From assembly GCA_033439685.1 (NCBI GenBank), contig JAUEDM010000001.1:6262001-6326000 (forward strand): a DNA stretch of 64,000 bases, given 5' to 3'. This DNA comes from Apodospora peruviana. Taxonomy: Eukaryota > Ascomycota > Sordariomycetes > Sordariales > Lasiosphaeriaceae. A program made the translations under genes and the position numbers. Below, piece by piece: positions 46,146 through 59,289 of the stretch. The first letter of the stretch is position 1. Each line of letters begins with the position of its first letter. The notes below the pieces were generated by a model, which worked only from the letters and a program-made list of their open reading frames with translations, was not told where the DNA came from and did no database searches.

Positions 46146-48637
46146 GGCTGAGGTGTCGCCTTCAGACTGGTAAGAACCGGGTTTGCGTAGAATCGGGGAC
46201 TGCGATGTCGATTCAAGCTTTGAGTGCGGTTTCAGTAGCGACACCGCCTTCCACGCTCCGTCGTTGTCTGGGCCAAGGCGAGACATGGGCGGAAAATGCG
46301 GCACGTTTGTGATTGGCCAATCGCTCTGGGGCAGCCTGTGCGCTGGCCAGCAGTTACAGGGGTCATTCGATTCCCAACTTTAAGTTCATCCAAACATACG
46401 GATTATATGCACGCCAATAACATGTTGGAAACCTTGAAGTGTTTTAAGCTTTTATATAGCGGAGGTTTATCTGAATTGGTAAAATGTTCGGACGAAATGG
46501 ATCATACTCTGCATTGAATCGTGACGGGATTGCATGGGCTCATTTCAAGGTGATTTCTTCTCCTAACCGGCTTATCAAATGCTTGCAACTTCCCCAGTCG
46601 ACACCTTATAAAGCAGCCTGATAAAGTGGCCGAGCTTGGAGTAAATGTTATGTGCTTTAGTTCACTAGTGAGGGCGTTAACGAACTATGAAGACTTGGTT
46701 ATTGTCACGTGCTACATAAGAAGTAGGGTCAAAAGCTCCTATTATCTATAGTATGCTACGAAAATAGTAAGACAAAGAAGAAAAGAAGAAAAGAAGAAAG
46801 AGCAAATTGCAGTGCGCTCGATCGAAAGTGGTGTAGGTGCACAGGCCACAATGCCAAGATTCTTGCAGATCACGTGACTAAGCCCTGAGACGAGCTGACT
46901 GCTATGAAGCGGGTCAGGTGTTGGCACCCTAACCCTGGAAGACCCATATGACAAACGCGTCTCCGACGCGTCTCGTTCTTCCTTTCTCCTCTCCTCTTCA
47001 GAGTAGAATCTTCGTTCGTAGAGCCAATTGAACAGCTATCACGCTTGAACCGCTGGCCGTGACAAACCCCTCCTCCGCTTGCCAAGCCTGTTGGACCCAC
47101 AACGGCCAATCAGAGGACGATGCAGCCAGTCGTCTAGTGGTCTGTGCGTACATCTCACAGTTATCCAACATACCTTATGAAGAGCCCATGTCCTCAAACA
47201 TCACCCCCTAAAAGATCTAAGATCTCTCAAGGCTATGATTAGCCGGCCAAGTAAACAACATTGCGGTGAATAAGTCTGCCGTGCTACTTGTAGTTATTTG
47301 CTCTGGTCTGCATCTGGGTAGGAGATACATAATCGGGACTTGGTTAGTCTCTCATATCCGTAATGAAAAATATCAACTTAAAGTTGCTAATATCGGGCGA
47401 ATCCCATGGTCTTAAGTATTTCCACAATCATCAAAATCCCGTGACTGTTTGTGAGTACACATCTCGAGATCATTAAACGTACAAAAATTTCCTTAGGCTG
47501 CTCTGCGTACTAGCCAGCGGAAAGTCGGTTCACAGCCTGGAGATGGGATGACGTCGCACTGGTGTTTTCTCAGATCCCGGCGGGCCTTCAGGTGATCCCT
47601 CTTTGCAGTCGTGGCAGCTGTGGGTGCGGTTGGGAAGACTAGCGATTGGCTGGAGCTGCAAGCTTGAGAAGCTTAGACCGTGTAGCGCCACGGCCCAACG
47701 GTGGAATGCTGGAGCGACCGCCCGCATCCAGCCAGCAAACAAATCGAAACAAACCTCCAGACACTGCGTCATCTGGACCCCTCCGGCCCACCAAGCGCCC
47801 CACCGTAGTGCGCCGTCCCGTCCACTGGCGCAGCGCCCGACAGCTGTGAGCTTCCATCTGCTGTCACAAGCTTCCATGATGAGTGCCCAACCCTACCAAC
47901 CTCGACTTGTTTGGAGCCCGTAGGTGAGGTGTTGTCTTCCGCTCTTTTGATTCCTGTGCTACCGTACACTACCAGATGGGCACACACATCCTTCGCCTAC
48001 CCGCCTAATCACACTAATCTATCGGAATGCGCTAGGTGGCACTGGTGAGCGGTCCACTCTGCTATCATCTGTGCCTTGCGGCAGGGGTCTTAAGGTCCGG
48101 CGAATATTTCTCACAAGGATTGAACCGGCCATCTAGCACTTCTACATATTTATCTGCCAATTAGTCTTACAGCAACATCGGCTATCCCCAAACCTCACTA
48201 CATACCACCTCACCTGTTCGTCTCACTGCATCTGGTATACGGGTTGTCACACCATCCCTTCATCTCGGCGCATCTGGGAGACACCAAGGTACGTACGTAT
48301 AACAAAGCCAAAAGACAAAGCAACATACCGAAAAACATCATATTACCGCTCTCCCGTCTCCACTGGGCTGAGTGCCCCGGCGTTGGCGAGCAGTGACGAC
48401 AACATTTCTGACTCGTTCCTTTGTCACCAGCAAGATTTATCTCTTCAACCTCCAGGCTGCCCTCCCGTAACCTGCCTCTTGACGGGTTTACTCTGAACCT
48501 GATTCTATCTGCTCTTCCAAAATCACATCTCGGGTTAGCAATCTGGACCCACTGTTTTGGAACTTCCAAAAAACTGCGTCCCGGCGCATAAATTTCTTCC
48601 CTAGAGACCACGATAACCTTTAGACCAACATATCAAG
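46146..48637. other. Gene-poor region, about 2.5 kb
   Basis: No gene supported. It contains a purine run built of AAAGAAG-like units (about 46774-46801) and one ACCCTAACCCT telomere-like motif (46926-46936). Part is AT-rich. Confidence 0.5.
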
Positions 48638-49547
48638 ATGGCGCTACTCAGTCGTAAGTTTTGTACCATGGATCTACTTGCAGGCGACAGTATAGGCATT
48701 GTAACTGACATGGCAGCACCGCAGACACCAACCTGAGCTTGATCTCCATGATTTTTCTTAGCGGATCGCTGGTAATGCTCTGGTTTATCATCCTGTCCGG
48801 AGTTACACACACATCACCGCTCCGGCAAACGCACTTCCTCCGCGCCGACACGTCGGGCATCACAGGCGCCCGTCCAATTTCGCAATGGACCTACTTCCAT
48901 ATCTGCGGCGACGGCAATATCGACTGCGGCCCCGCGCGTCCCGGCCTTCCCTTGGGGGATGCTTGGTCCGGTAACCCAACGGGCGCACCTGTGGAACTGA
49001 TAGGCAATTACGGTGGCGGTACCACCAGTTTCACCTTCTGGTACATGTGGCGCTTCGGCTGGGTCTTCTTTCTGATCGCTCTATTGTTCGAGATCCTGGC
49101 CTTCTTCTCCGGCTTCCTCGCCTGCTGTAGCCGTCTGGGCAGCGCGGTGAGCGGCCTCATCTCGCTGATCGCGCTCTTCTTCCTCACGATTGCTGTTTCG
49201 TTGATGACGTATGTATACCCCAAAACAATTCTCCACTCATCCACAGTCAACTCCATCCGTTCATGTAAGCTAACGCAACAACATATGGGGAACACAGTGC
49301 CACTTTTGTGAAGATGCGCAACGCTTTCGCTGCCGATGGTCGCGACGCTTCTCTCGGTACCTATGCATTCGGCTTCGCCTGGGGTGCCTGGACTGCGCTC
49401 TTGATTAGCACCATCCTGTTTTGCATCGGTAGGCACAGTAGCAAGCGAGACGTTACGCCGAGAACGCAGAGCCGGTGGCGTCGTACCAAGAGCACCCGGA
49501 GTGCCAGGTCGTATGATGGTCGCCGCGTCAAGGAGGAATACCCCTAG
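48638..49547 (+). CDS. SUR7/claudin-like tetraspan plasma-membrane protein
   Basis: Three exons (48638-48653, 48725-49208, 49298-49547) encode about 249 residues. The first exon is 16 nt. Four membrane helices are visible: about residues 10-30, a second after the extracellular loop (MWRFGWVFFLIALLFEILAF), a third (VSGLISLIALFFLTIAVSLM) and a fourth (FGFAWGAWTALLISTILFCI). The first loop has a W...C...C pattern (SQWTYFHICGDGNIDC), the claudin/SUR7 signature. SUR7 proteins mark eisosome/MCC domains of the fungal plasma membrane and affect wall building and endocytosis. The cytosolic tail is basic and Ser/Arg-rich. The splice choices are fixed by the membrane helices crossing the third exon. Confidence 0.87.
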
Positions 49548-50556
49548 CGAGGGAGCGCCAAGGGTAAAATCAAGCCTCTAAGAGGGTAATGGGTTGTTCT
49601 TACGAGGCTGGTGGAGCTGGTGAAAACGACGATGATATGATCACGAAACAAAGATAATGAGTTCCCAAAGACCCCATATCCAACGAGTCATCGATTGATT
49701 GATCGATGAGGACAAGGAAGAAGGGACAAAGGAAATGAACGTGCGTAATTTGCTAAAGGCGGTGAAAGATTGGTATCAAACAGTTCCGGCGCGAGCCTCT
49801 TTCGATGCTTTTTACTTGGTTTCACCTAAACAATATAATATATCCTGACAGCTCTCCAAACAAATATCCTATGATTCATGACAAATGCATGTACATATAA
49901 TAATAAATAATTAAAAACAACAACCTCATATTTGACTGCTACATGACTCTCTCCACTCCCCATGTGTTTATACTACTCTTCCCATCAGACTCCTATCCGC
50001 TCCCCACGCCACTTTCTTCCCCCATCCCCTCTTGATAAAAGAAATAAAACAAAACAAAACCAACAATTTGTGTATGTATATAATGGAATCGCTTTCTTTC
50101 GGTGCACAACAGAAGGTAAAAACCCAATGCAAATACACAATGCATGTAAGAACCCAAACCCAAACAGACGGGCCTGAATAATCCAACTAATTCGCGTTAT
50201 AATTGAAAAACAAGTAATACAGAGTACTCTCACACACAGACAATGATTCACCAGTCTCATTGCTTGGCTGGCGAGTGATGAGGCAAAATATAAGAACAGG
50301 ACTCCAAGGATAGGACGGCTGGGGGGAGGAGGGAGAAGCCATAACACAAGAACCAAAGAACCAGTTGGGGGAGTTAACAAGTTGACTGACCCCTCCCCCC
50401 CCCCCAAAATTGCTGCTTTCCGTCTGTCCACCTACTCCATGAAAACAAAGCCCCGACAAGTGTGTCCATTTTACCCCTTGTCGCCCTTCCTTTTCCCTGA
50501 CCCCTGCCTGTATTCTCATAAAAACAGTCTATACCATATCCCGCTCGGTTGCTCGC
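49548..50556. other. Convergent intergenic region
   Basis: Shared 3' region of the SUR7-like and MAPKK genes. AT-rich, with a C run near 50391-50404. No gene seen. Confidence 0.5.
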
Positions 50557-52691
50557 CTAAGTCGGAATCATGGGACTTCCCACAGGGCTGACGGAGTCCA
50601 GCGGAGCAGCGTGCAACGCTGGCTTATCGGCAATACCCTTCAACAAGCCCTTACGCTTGCGCTCGAGGACGCTGTTGACCCACGCGGCAACCTCGGAATC
50701 GCCCCCGAGCCCGGTAGGGCTATTGAGACTAAGCGAGCCCGTCGCATCGACTAGCTCGTCGTCGGCGGCGGCGTCTTCGGCCTCGGCCTCCTCCGCGATG
50801 GTCGCCGGGCGGCCCAGCGGCTTCATCCACGGATGAGCTAGCAGCATCGGGTAGGTATGGCGCTTTGCGGGAATCTTTTGGAGGCACGATCGGACAAAGT
50901 CCTGCGCTGTTGCTGAGAAGCCTTCCTCCGGGAGCTTCGGTGGTTCGCCTTCAACGATAGCCTGTAGTGCAAACACAAAAGTTACGGTTAGTGTATTGAT
51001 GATCCCCGTGAAGATATGCAGATGGCATGTTTTGCACTTACGCTGAGTTGACTGAAGATCGTACTCGATACCTCAGGGGGGTAGGGATATCTACCCAAGG
51101 CGCATTCGATGATGGTCAAGCCCAGACTCCAGATATCGCTCTGTACGCTATATGTCCCATTCGCTACACCGCCGGCGGCCGACATGCCACCACCGCTGAT
51201 ACGCTCCGGTGCCATGTAGCTTTGGCAGCCGATGTTGGTTTTGGCGATACTCGCGACAAGATTACCCGAGACACCGAAATCGCAAATCTTGACCTGCCCG
51301 TTCGTGTTGACTAATATGTTGGTCGGCTTGACGTCCCGATGGATGATGTTGTGGTCATCTTTCAGTGACTTGAGGCCCATGATAGTGGCGTATGTGACTT
51401 TTCGTAGTATGTTCTCAGGCATACCACCTGCGTACATCTTGTCGATGCTGCCGCCGTCCATGTACTCGATGCACATATAGACGGCGCCTTCTTGGAAGAA
51501 TGCACCATAGAAGTCGATGATGTATGGTGAAACGCACTCGTGCAGAATGACAAGCTCCTTGAGAATCGTTGCAAACTTGGACTCGTCTAGCTCGAGCCTA
51601 ATCTCCTTCATGGCCATGACCACGCCTGATGTGGTGCGGTCTGACCCGCCAGTTGCAGGGCTGATTGGGGAGTTATCGACAGGCGAATCGTCTTTTTCGG
51701 ACATTGACGACTGTCGAGAAGCTGGCTTGAAGTTGCTTAGACCCTGGCCGAAACGGGGGCCTTTTGGTCGAGCGTGTCGCACTTTGTAGACGGTGCCGTA
51801 GTTTCCTTTGCCTAACTCATCGAGGACGTCGATCTCGTCTAGTGATATTGAGAACGTCTGGCCGTTTGCAAAGTTGACACCTGTTCTCGTGATGGTGGCC
51901 GCACCGTCAAATGTAATCCAGCCCTTCTCGGTGTCAATGTAGTTTTTGAAGTCGCTCATTCTCGAGCCCCGACCCTCCCCGTTTATTGAGGACCCCGTGT
52001 CTTCCTCACCTCCGTTCATATCGGAGAGTTTTGGTGTTGGAGAAGCCACTGATGACCCAGGTCCAGGCAGACCCCCGAGTTTCATGGCTCTCCTCTCGCT
52101 CAGACTGGGAGGCTTCCTTGCATTCGCAGAGGGAACTGCGGGCGCAGACTTTGGGAATCCATGTGGTAGTGGCCGAGCCATTCCCGGTGGTAACCTCAGG
52201 TTTCCCGGGACCCCACCAGCCATCATACCACCCGGGTTCATGTTCATTTTTGGACCTCCCATGCTGTTCATCGGCGCGCCCATACCCATGATGTTCGGGC
52301 CGGCCCCGCTTGACTGTGGTGACAGGCCGGGCCTTGGTGGTGCCATTCCCATGCGCTGCTGTTGCAAGGCCCGCGCCTTCTGCATGATATCCAAGGGGAG
52401 ACTGTTCGCACTCGGCGGAGGCCTTCGCGCGTTATTTAACGTCCCGGTGACAGTCGAACTCGGACTCATGTGAGCGCTAGCCTCCGGGTCGGATACTGTC
52501 CGTAACGAAGGGACTCTGCGGGGCACATCGCTGCTCAGTGTGAAAGCAGGCGCTGCGTCGGAGCTGGAGCTTGGCGGATCGAGCGGCGTGCTTGCCTCGG
52601 AGGACTCATCGACGGACCCCGGCGAGACCGGATTGATCTCGTCGTACTCATCGGGGGTGGCCGGTAAAGAATGGGAGTCGTGATCGGCCAT
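50557..52691 (-). CDS. Pbs2/OS-5-type MAP kinase kinase of the HOG osmostress pathway
   Basis: Exons 51042-52691 and 50557-50961 (intron 50962-51041) encode about 684 residues. Residues 1-285 are a disordered Ser/Pro/Met/Gly-rich region. The kinase domain has GKGNYG (294-299), Lys362 in AMKEI, HRDVKPTNIL (catalytic loop, 451-460), DFGVSG (471-476), the activation pair SIAKT (481-485) and APE (494-496). SIAKT with the long N-terminus is diagnostic of Pbs2 homologues, which phosphorylate the Hog1-type MAPK after hyperosmotic, fungicide or light signals. A roughly 45-residue Ser-rich insertion lies between the glycine loop and the catalytic lysine. The second exon completes the kinase (LAHPWMKP) and a tail with VAAWVNSVLERKRKG. 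Confidence 0.95.
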
Positions 52692-55527
52692 TGTAGTAGA
52701 CTGGCCCGAGGCGGGGATGGACTGGAGTTGCTAGATGCTGGATATCACCTCGTTTTTGACATGTGATGTGGCCTGAATAACTGGCGGTATTTGTTGGCTC
52801 TGTGAGAGGTTGCCCAGTTATGGGATATCTGAGACAGGCGCAACGGCGAGGGGAGCAAGACAATGCTGGGACTATCTTTGCACAGTTTGGGGGTGTTTGC
52901 CGTGATATGATTTGATCTCCCAGGTCGGTTCCGATGGGATTCTGGAGCTCGTAGTGCACGACCAGAGATAGCGCTCGCTCTGAGATCGGAGTAAAGGATG
53001 TCTGTTGGGGATTGACCAAGTTGTTGGAAGAGACGAGAGTGCAGATGTTCAGCACAGCAAGGGCAGCAAGGAAGCAGATAGGTGGGGACTTGCGCAAGGG
53101 TTGGGAGTCGGATCAGGCCCGAGGTTTTGGATGGCAAAATTGCGAAGAAGTCGTGAAATTCAGACGTGCCTGGAACAATGATGGAGGTCGAAACATCGGA
53201 AACAGTGCTGTTTGCGTCCAGAATAGTACGCGAGGTACACACGACAGGATGCGGGTAGATGGGCAAGAAGGTTGATGTGGTGGTGGATTCTAGGGGCATT
53301 TGCTCCGCGGACTTGGCTGCCCCTCCTTGGTCGCTTGACAAGGGCAGCAGGGGTATCACCCCGCCGCGATAGACCCAACAAGGCTACTTTACTCCAGTAG
53401 CTGCGTCTCAATGTCTGCTCGGTGGTTCCGGCTCTGTTCACAGTGGACCGGGGCGGGACTTTGCTAGTGTTAGTCAATGACACGCCGTTGATTGACAGGA
53501 AGAAGAGGCTGTGACTGACCGCGAAAACTTTGAGTGGTTCAGAGTTTTCCTTTCTCGAAATGGGAGGTGAAAGGTGATATAGAGGCATCAACACCAGCTA
53601 TTGTGAACAACGATGATAACACGAATACCTTGGTAGTCAGTAGCAGAGGAAGCTGTGAGGTACAGTAGTTGCCTGTGGCTCCGTCTCCAAATAAAGGTGG
53701 GGCTGCCGAGAAATCTTCAGCTTTGGCAACGATCTTGAAGGTGGAAGATGCGATGACGTTTTCGGTGGCTTCGGCTACCAAAGACCTGCTCTGTGAGGCC
53801 CCGCTGAGATGCAACGACAACAGGGCAGAGTGTGGCTTGACCATGCATCAGAGCTCTTATGCCAGCATGCCATCTTCAACTGCAACGCGCAGCTTGTCGC
53901 CCATCGTTGTCGTGTTTTGCGTCATGCTTGGGAGCCGATGAGGGGCTCGAAAAATAAGAGAAATCAAGGTTGAGAGAGTCGTATGGGCCATGTGTCCTAT
54001 AGGGTACTTGGCGCACTTGTAACAACGCGACTGACAGCTGGGCTAAGCGTTGATTGTGAAGGATCTGCTAATCCTCAGTCACATTTGACCGGCGATCTCG
54101 TATCAGAGTCAGAGCCATCAAATACCATCTCGACAACCGCGTGGTCAATGGTCATATGGGAGAAGTTAGAACTGTCTATCAACGCGCGACTAGTTTTCCC
54201 AGGACGCGCCAGATACCGGGGTACATGTGTGTAGAATCACTCTTTTGCCTTCGGGTCTCCTTGTCTTACGTAGTCTTATCAAACGAGGCGGCGACATTAT
54301 CAACGGCCTCGTTTCGTCGAGCAAGGGTTGCTAGGAAGGTCCCTGAGTTACGTCTAGCTTGCTTGCCTTGCCCGGATCTCTAAACGCAAACTAGCTGTTG
54401 AATGACGCTGCGGATATCTTCGTCTCGGTGGATGAGATCCAAGGTAGAAATAGAGGTTGGGATGTCGGTTAATAAGTATCCGTACCTACCTACCTAAGCA
54501 CGCAATGTACGGGGTAAGACCAGGTAGTATTTTGTAGATGACTGTGCATCTCAACGGTGATATTGCAGCAAAAGCACTCACAGCTCTCTCGACTATCCGT
54601 ACCATGTTTGTCGTGCAGGCTAGCTAGCAGCTGTGATGAATCGGGAAGGGATGATAACAAGCGAAGCAGACACACGTTTTTCGTCGTCGGCAAAGATATG
54701 GATGTTATTACCAACCTGGAAAGTCCCTAGTTCGACTCCTGGACTGCATTTGGTGGGTACGACAGGAAGACGTGGGTCGTTATCGTCATCACCTTCGCGT
54801 TTTTTTTGTTTTTTTTTGCAGTTTTTTCTTGGGCCGGCAGGGGCTGTCGCGTCCACTCGGGACGCTTGATACGCACTGGCGGCTGCCCAAATCCCGCGGG
54901 ATTGGTGCCCCCAGGAGGCCGCATGTTAAGGCACGACTCTTTCGACTGCAAATGGATGTAGAATACGGATGGCCGCCAACCATGGAAGCTTAAATCCTTC
55001 ACTTGGCAGGTACTGCACTAACTGCATGTCAAAAAGATGGCTTTTCGTCTCGATGCACTGAATTCCCATCTCACGCTCGTTGGAGATGGCGCAAATTGAA
55101 AAGCTGCGACCCGCTGCATTCGACTGCGGGACTTAATCATGGCCCCAAACACATGTCCCCGTCAGACCACCTTCGTCTGCTCTCTGTTTCGACTCAACAT
55201 CCAAGATTTCCATCCCCTCTCAGTCCCGGTGTGTCCAAGGCCCGCAGCAACTCTTTGAGCTTATCATCCGAGTCCACCGGGTCCCACTTTTCTGTTTCCA
55301 TTGTTCCTTGTGCGACAAGGCGCTAGCCAACACTCACTCTTTCCAACGCCTCTTTGGAGGCGCTACACATTATTTCTTGCTTCAGCTTTTCCTTCAAACC
55401 ACGACTCGAATCAGCATACTCTGAGCTGTTTCTGCCTCAAACCATCTCCGAACCGACCGGCTCTTAGCCCCATCATCCATTACAAAGATAATCTGCAGGC
55501 AGAACAGTAACAATCGGTAGGACACTG
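52692..55527. other. Long divergent promoter region, MAPKK / transporter
   Basis: About 2.8 kb between divergently transcribed genes. Frames are short and motif-free. The part near 54800-54825 has T runs. A long regulatory region or undetected 5' leaders/non-coding RNA could occupy it. Confidence 0.5.
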
Positions 55528-57434
55528 ATGGGTTTTCTCGAGTTCCGATCGCCGACGTCATTGCGGCTGACCGTCGGGGATGCCTTTGACCAACTCTCCA
55601 CAACAGCACCATCACCGTTCGTGATATTCAAAGGCCAGGCACATGACTCTCATCCGGCGCTCGGCCATCTCGTCCTCCTCGTTTTCGGGGCAGTGATGGA
55701 GGTGGTCTGCGTCAGCTTGCCAGGATACATCATCGCGAGACTGGGCCACTTCGACGCAGATAAGCAGAAGTTTTTGGCGAACCTGAATGTCATGCTATTC
55801 ACGCCATGTCTAAGTACGTTTGTCTCTGGATAGTGAGGAGCAATCCCAACGCGCTCAACCGTCGCTGACATTTCCCAGTTTTCACCAAACTTGCGTCGCA
55901 ACTGAACGCCGACAAGCTCGTCGAACTGGGCGTGATCCCAATCATCTTCGTCATCCAGACTCTCGTGTCATATCTTGTCGCTACGCTGGTTTCAAAATGC
56001 TTCCGATTCAACAAGCGCGCATCCAATTTCGTGACGGCTATGGGTGTGTTTGGCAACTCGAACTCGCTGCCCATCTCCCTGGTCATCTCGCTCTCGCAGA
56101 CGCTGAAGGGACTACATTGGGACAGGATTCCCGGCGATAACGATGATGAGGTGGCCGCGCGGGGTATTTTATACCTGATGATTTTCCAACAGCTCGGTCA
56201 ACTGGTCAGGTGGAGCTGGGGTTACCACGTGCTTCTGGCGCCCAAGGACAAATATGAAGAGTACAACGACGAAACGATCGAAGAGGGACGCTACCGTGGA
56301 GAAGGACAGAACGTAGAGGAGTCGGAGTCTCTTATCCAAGGAATTGACAGCACGCACGAAATTGGGGAAGAAGGTGTCCTCCATCATTCTCGTACACCCA
56401 CGCATTCGGACGACTCAGAAGTCTATGAGCCTGCGGGTCGAACTCCAGTTGCTGGGTCATCGAGGGGGTCGCCAAACGATTCCGAAGATGATGAGCATGA
56501 TACCATCCGCAAACATAATGTCACGAAGCAGTGTCCGATCGATCTACAAAACGGCGAAATCATCGAGGACTACCCGCAGGCCGAGGGGGTTGACGGAATT
56601 CTGTCCTTCCCGCGGATCGGTAATACCGATGAGCCGGAAATTCCGGCCGGTGTCAAAGGCATGCGCATGCGAACCCGAATCTGCGTTCAGCGTTACAAAG
56701 TCAAGACATCGACGTATGTGTCTCACACTGGCAGACGCGTATTTGCTGCCCTTCCCAGACCTTTGCAGACCTTGCTTTCCGGCCTTTATAGCGCCTGGAT
56801 ACGTTTCCTTCATGGGGTCTGGGAGTTCATGAACCCGCCATTGTGGGCCATGCTTGCAGCCGTTTTTGTGGCCTCGGTCCCTGCGTTACAAAAGATGTTC
56901 TTCCAGGAAGAGTCGTTCATCAAGACTAGCGTGACCAGCGCTATCAGCTCGTCGGCCGGCGTGGCGGTGCCATTGATTCTGGTCGTTCTGGGAGCGAATC
57001 TTGCTCGCAACACACAGAAGCGCGGAGACGATGCCGACCCCGAGGAGAAGGAGATTGGCACAAAGCTTCTTATTGCCTCGCTAATTAGCCGCATGCTGCT
57101 CCCAACACTAATCATGGCGCCGATTCTTGCCATATTTGCGAAGTATGTTCCCGTTAGCATCCTGGATGACCCGATTTTTGTCATCGTCTGCTTTCTCCTC
57201 ACCGGGGCTCCGAGCGCGCTGCAGCTTGCGCAGATATGTCAGATCAACAATGTGTATGAGGGTGTCATGGGCAAGATACTCTTCCAGAGCTATGTCATTT
57301 GGTAAGGTTGTCCTATAAAACCCCGACCTTTCGTTTTAGAGCTTAGATTTGCTGACCAAGACTTTGATAGGATTCTTCCTTCGACACTTGTCCTGGTAAT
57401 GTGCGCCCTCGAAGTGGTTGAGTGGGCGGCATAA
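55528..57434 (+). CDS. Auxin-efflux-carrier (PIN/PILS)-like membrane transporter
   Basis: Three exons (55528-55813, 55879-57301, 57371-57434) encode about 590 residues. Five or so N-terminal helices include VLLVFGAVMEVVCVSLPGYII, IIFVIQTLVSYLVATLV and FGNSNSLPISLVISL. A hydrophilic loop of about 190 residues, rich in Glu/Asp/Ser, follows. C-terminal helices contain TSVTSAISSSAGVAVPLILVV, LISRMLLPTLIMAPI and GAPSALQLAQICQIN. The GNSNSLP and GAPSA stretches match the conserved AEC core. The last exon adds the final helix (ILPSTLVLVMCALEV). Fungal members sit in internal membranes and their substrates are mostly unknown. The N-terminal 40 residues lack a signal; an internal start is possible. 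Confidence 0.9.
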
Positions 57435-58484
57435 ACGCCTCTGATGGCAAACCTTTTTTATGTCTTGACCACGCTTTCCTTTTGGTTTCATTATTATTAC
57501 CAACCGCATATAATAAAAATTCGCATTGCTAGGGGTTCTTATTTTTTCGTCTTGCAAGTATACATTTGGTCGCAAATGGTGGCGAATTACTGTAGTTAGC
57601 TATGCTTTTGATGGCGTTAGATTTTCGAACTGTGGTGTTTTGGAGGCTTGCATGAGATGTTGCCGTAGTACTTGGTGCTTTTCTCTTTTCTCCTTTTTCC
57701 TTTTTCCTTTTTCCTTTTTCCTTTTTCAGAATGTTTACTTCTTATTTCTCGTCCGCTCCCAACCTCGAGAGATATAGAAGTCCACGAGATGGCAGCGGTG
57801 TAACATGCAAAGGGGACACGTCGAATTCCGATATCTTGTCTTGATCAAGTTGGGTTTGGGCTTACTTGGCCTCGGACTAAAATCTGTTATAAAATCATGG
57901 TACGGGACAGTATGGGACGGAAGGGCATGGGGAAACAAACAATGTTAACATTAGATGGAAGCGGAACACAGAATCGATATCCGCACAGGACACAACGATT
58001 GGTGAATTTGTTCTTGAGAAATGGGTATTGCGTGTGTATGCTAAGCAAGTTTTATGAGAACCTTCTCTGTTCTTTTCGTGTTCAAGGTTGGGTTTTGGAA
58101 AGAAAATTTGTGTTCTACTAGGTACCCACAGCTGAGATTCTTCCGTTATGACGATCAAGTGTCAGATACTAGACAGAAAGATACTCAGCAGCAACGTGGA
58201 TGGGCAATAGAATTTTCAATTATTCGCTGGCTGTATTGGTTTCTGATGGCCTAGGAGCCTACCTTCTTCCCTTCGTCTACCGGACATCGGTGTTTCTGTT
58301 GATCATTAAACATTTCAGAACCCGCTTCCATTCCTCCTCTTATCCGCTTCGCTCAACGGTCCACTAGCCCGATCGTAAACCAAAGCCCCATAACATTAAT
58401 ACATATTAGCCCCATTCGAGTTCACCATGTATTCCTTATTACACAGGTATAGTGGGATCAATGCAGCACACCGTTTGTCGACCT
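57435..58484. other. Convergent intergenic region
   Basis: Shared 3' region. It holds five copies of a 7-base CCTTTTT unit at 57692-57726. No gene supported. Confidence 0.5.
57692..57726 (+). repeat. (CCTTTTT)5 minisatellite
   Basis: Five perfect tandem copies of a 7-base pyrimidine unit, downstream of the transporter gene. Confidence 0.9.
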
Positions 58485-59289
58485 CTAGCCGATTTGATGC
58501 CCCCCATTCACACCCGCGGCTGCGTCATCCAAAGACGAGGCAGGCTCAATGGTGTAGTCCCGCACAGCACCCTTGTAATCCGCAATACGGACGTCTCGGA
58601 TGCCGACGACAACCACGCGCACCTCCTCGCCGGCGACGAAGCAACTCCTGCCCCCATCGTCTTGTTGTCGTTGTTGATCAACAGTGCTTTCCCTCCTGAG
58701 ATCTATTGCTACTAGGCCCTCATTCTCGAATGTGTTGTTGGCGAGGTGCTTCTCGCGATAGAACTTTTCCTCCTCAGAGCCGGGCTCGACCAGGCGCGCG
58801 GACCCGTTTATGGTGGCGCTGATAGAGGAGACGGCGCTGGAGTTGAGGTTGAAGAGGAGGGCGGCGAGCGAGCTGCGGGCTTCGGGGCCGGGGGAGCCGC
58901 CCGAGAGGCGGCGCTGTGAGGTGGATGGCCGGTGGGAGACCCCTTGAATGCTGTATTTAGTTCACCTTGTCCGTGTTGATGTTCTTGGAGGTGTTGAGTG
59001 ACTCACAATCATGAACGAGCAAAGACACATTCGGGTTTGTAACCAGGTTGTTCATCTTCTTGCTCGCCGGGTTGGTGGTCATGACGATAACCGGTAGCTG
59101 CGAGTAGGGTGAGGAAGGCAGGTAGGTGTAGTTCATGAGTGAGACGTGCGGGATGTTGTCATGGCACGTCGCCAGGTGCAGGAACCGGGCGTTCTCGAGG
59201 CATTGCACGACCTCAGTCGGCATCCCCTTGGTGACGCGCATGTTGGTGTCGCCGGCCGAGGCCTCGTGGTTGAGTGGTATCTGCTCCAT
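58485..59289 (-). CDS. Pyridoxamine-5'-phosphate oxidase-like FMN-binding protein
   Basis: Exons 59007-59289 and 58485-58942 (intron 58943-59006) encode about 246 residues. The split-barrel N-terminus has VVQCLENARFLHLATCHDNI, PHVSLMNYTYLP and VIVMTTNPASKKMNNLVTNP, then NVSLLVHDW across the intron, as in PNPOx-like/FMN-binding proteins. The second exon adds a Ser/Ala-rich segment, an ATINGSARLV strand and a FYREKHLANN helix, with a Gln-rich insert near the C-terminus. It lacks the C-terminal signature of true PNPOx, so vitamin B6 oxidation is not assured; a flavin-dependent redox role is more general. Divergently transcribed from the carboxylase gene. Confidence 0.85.
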
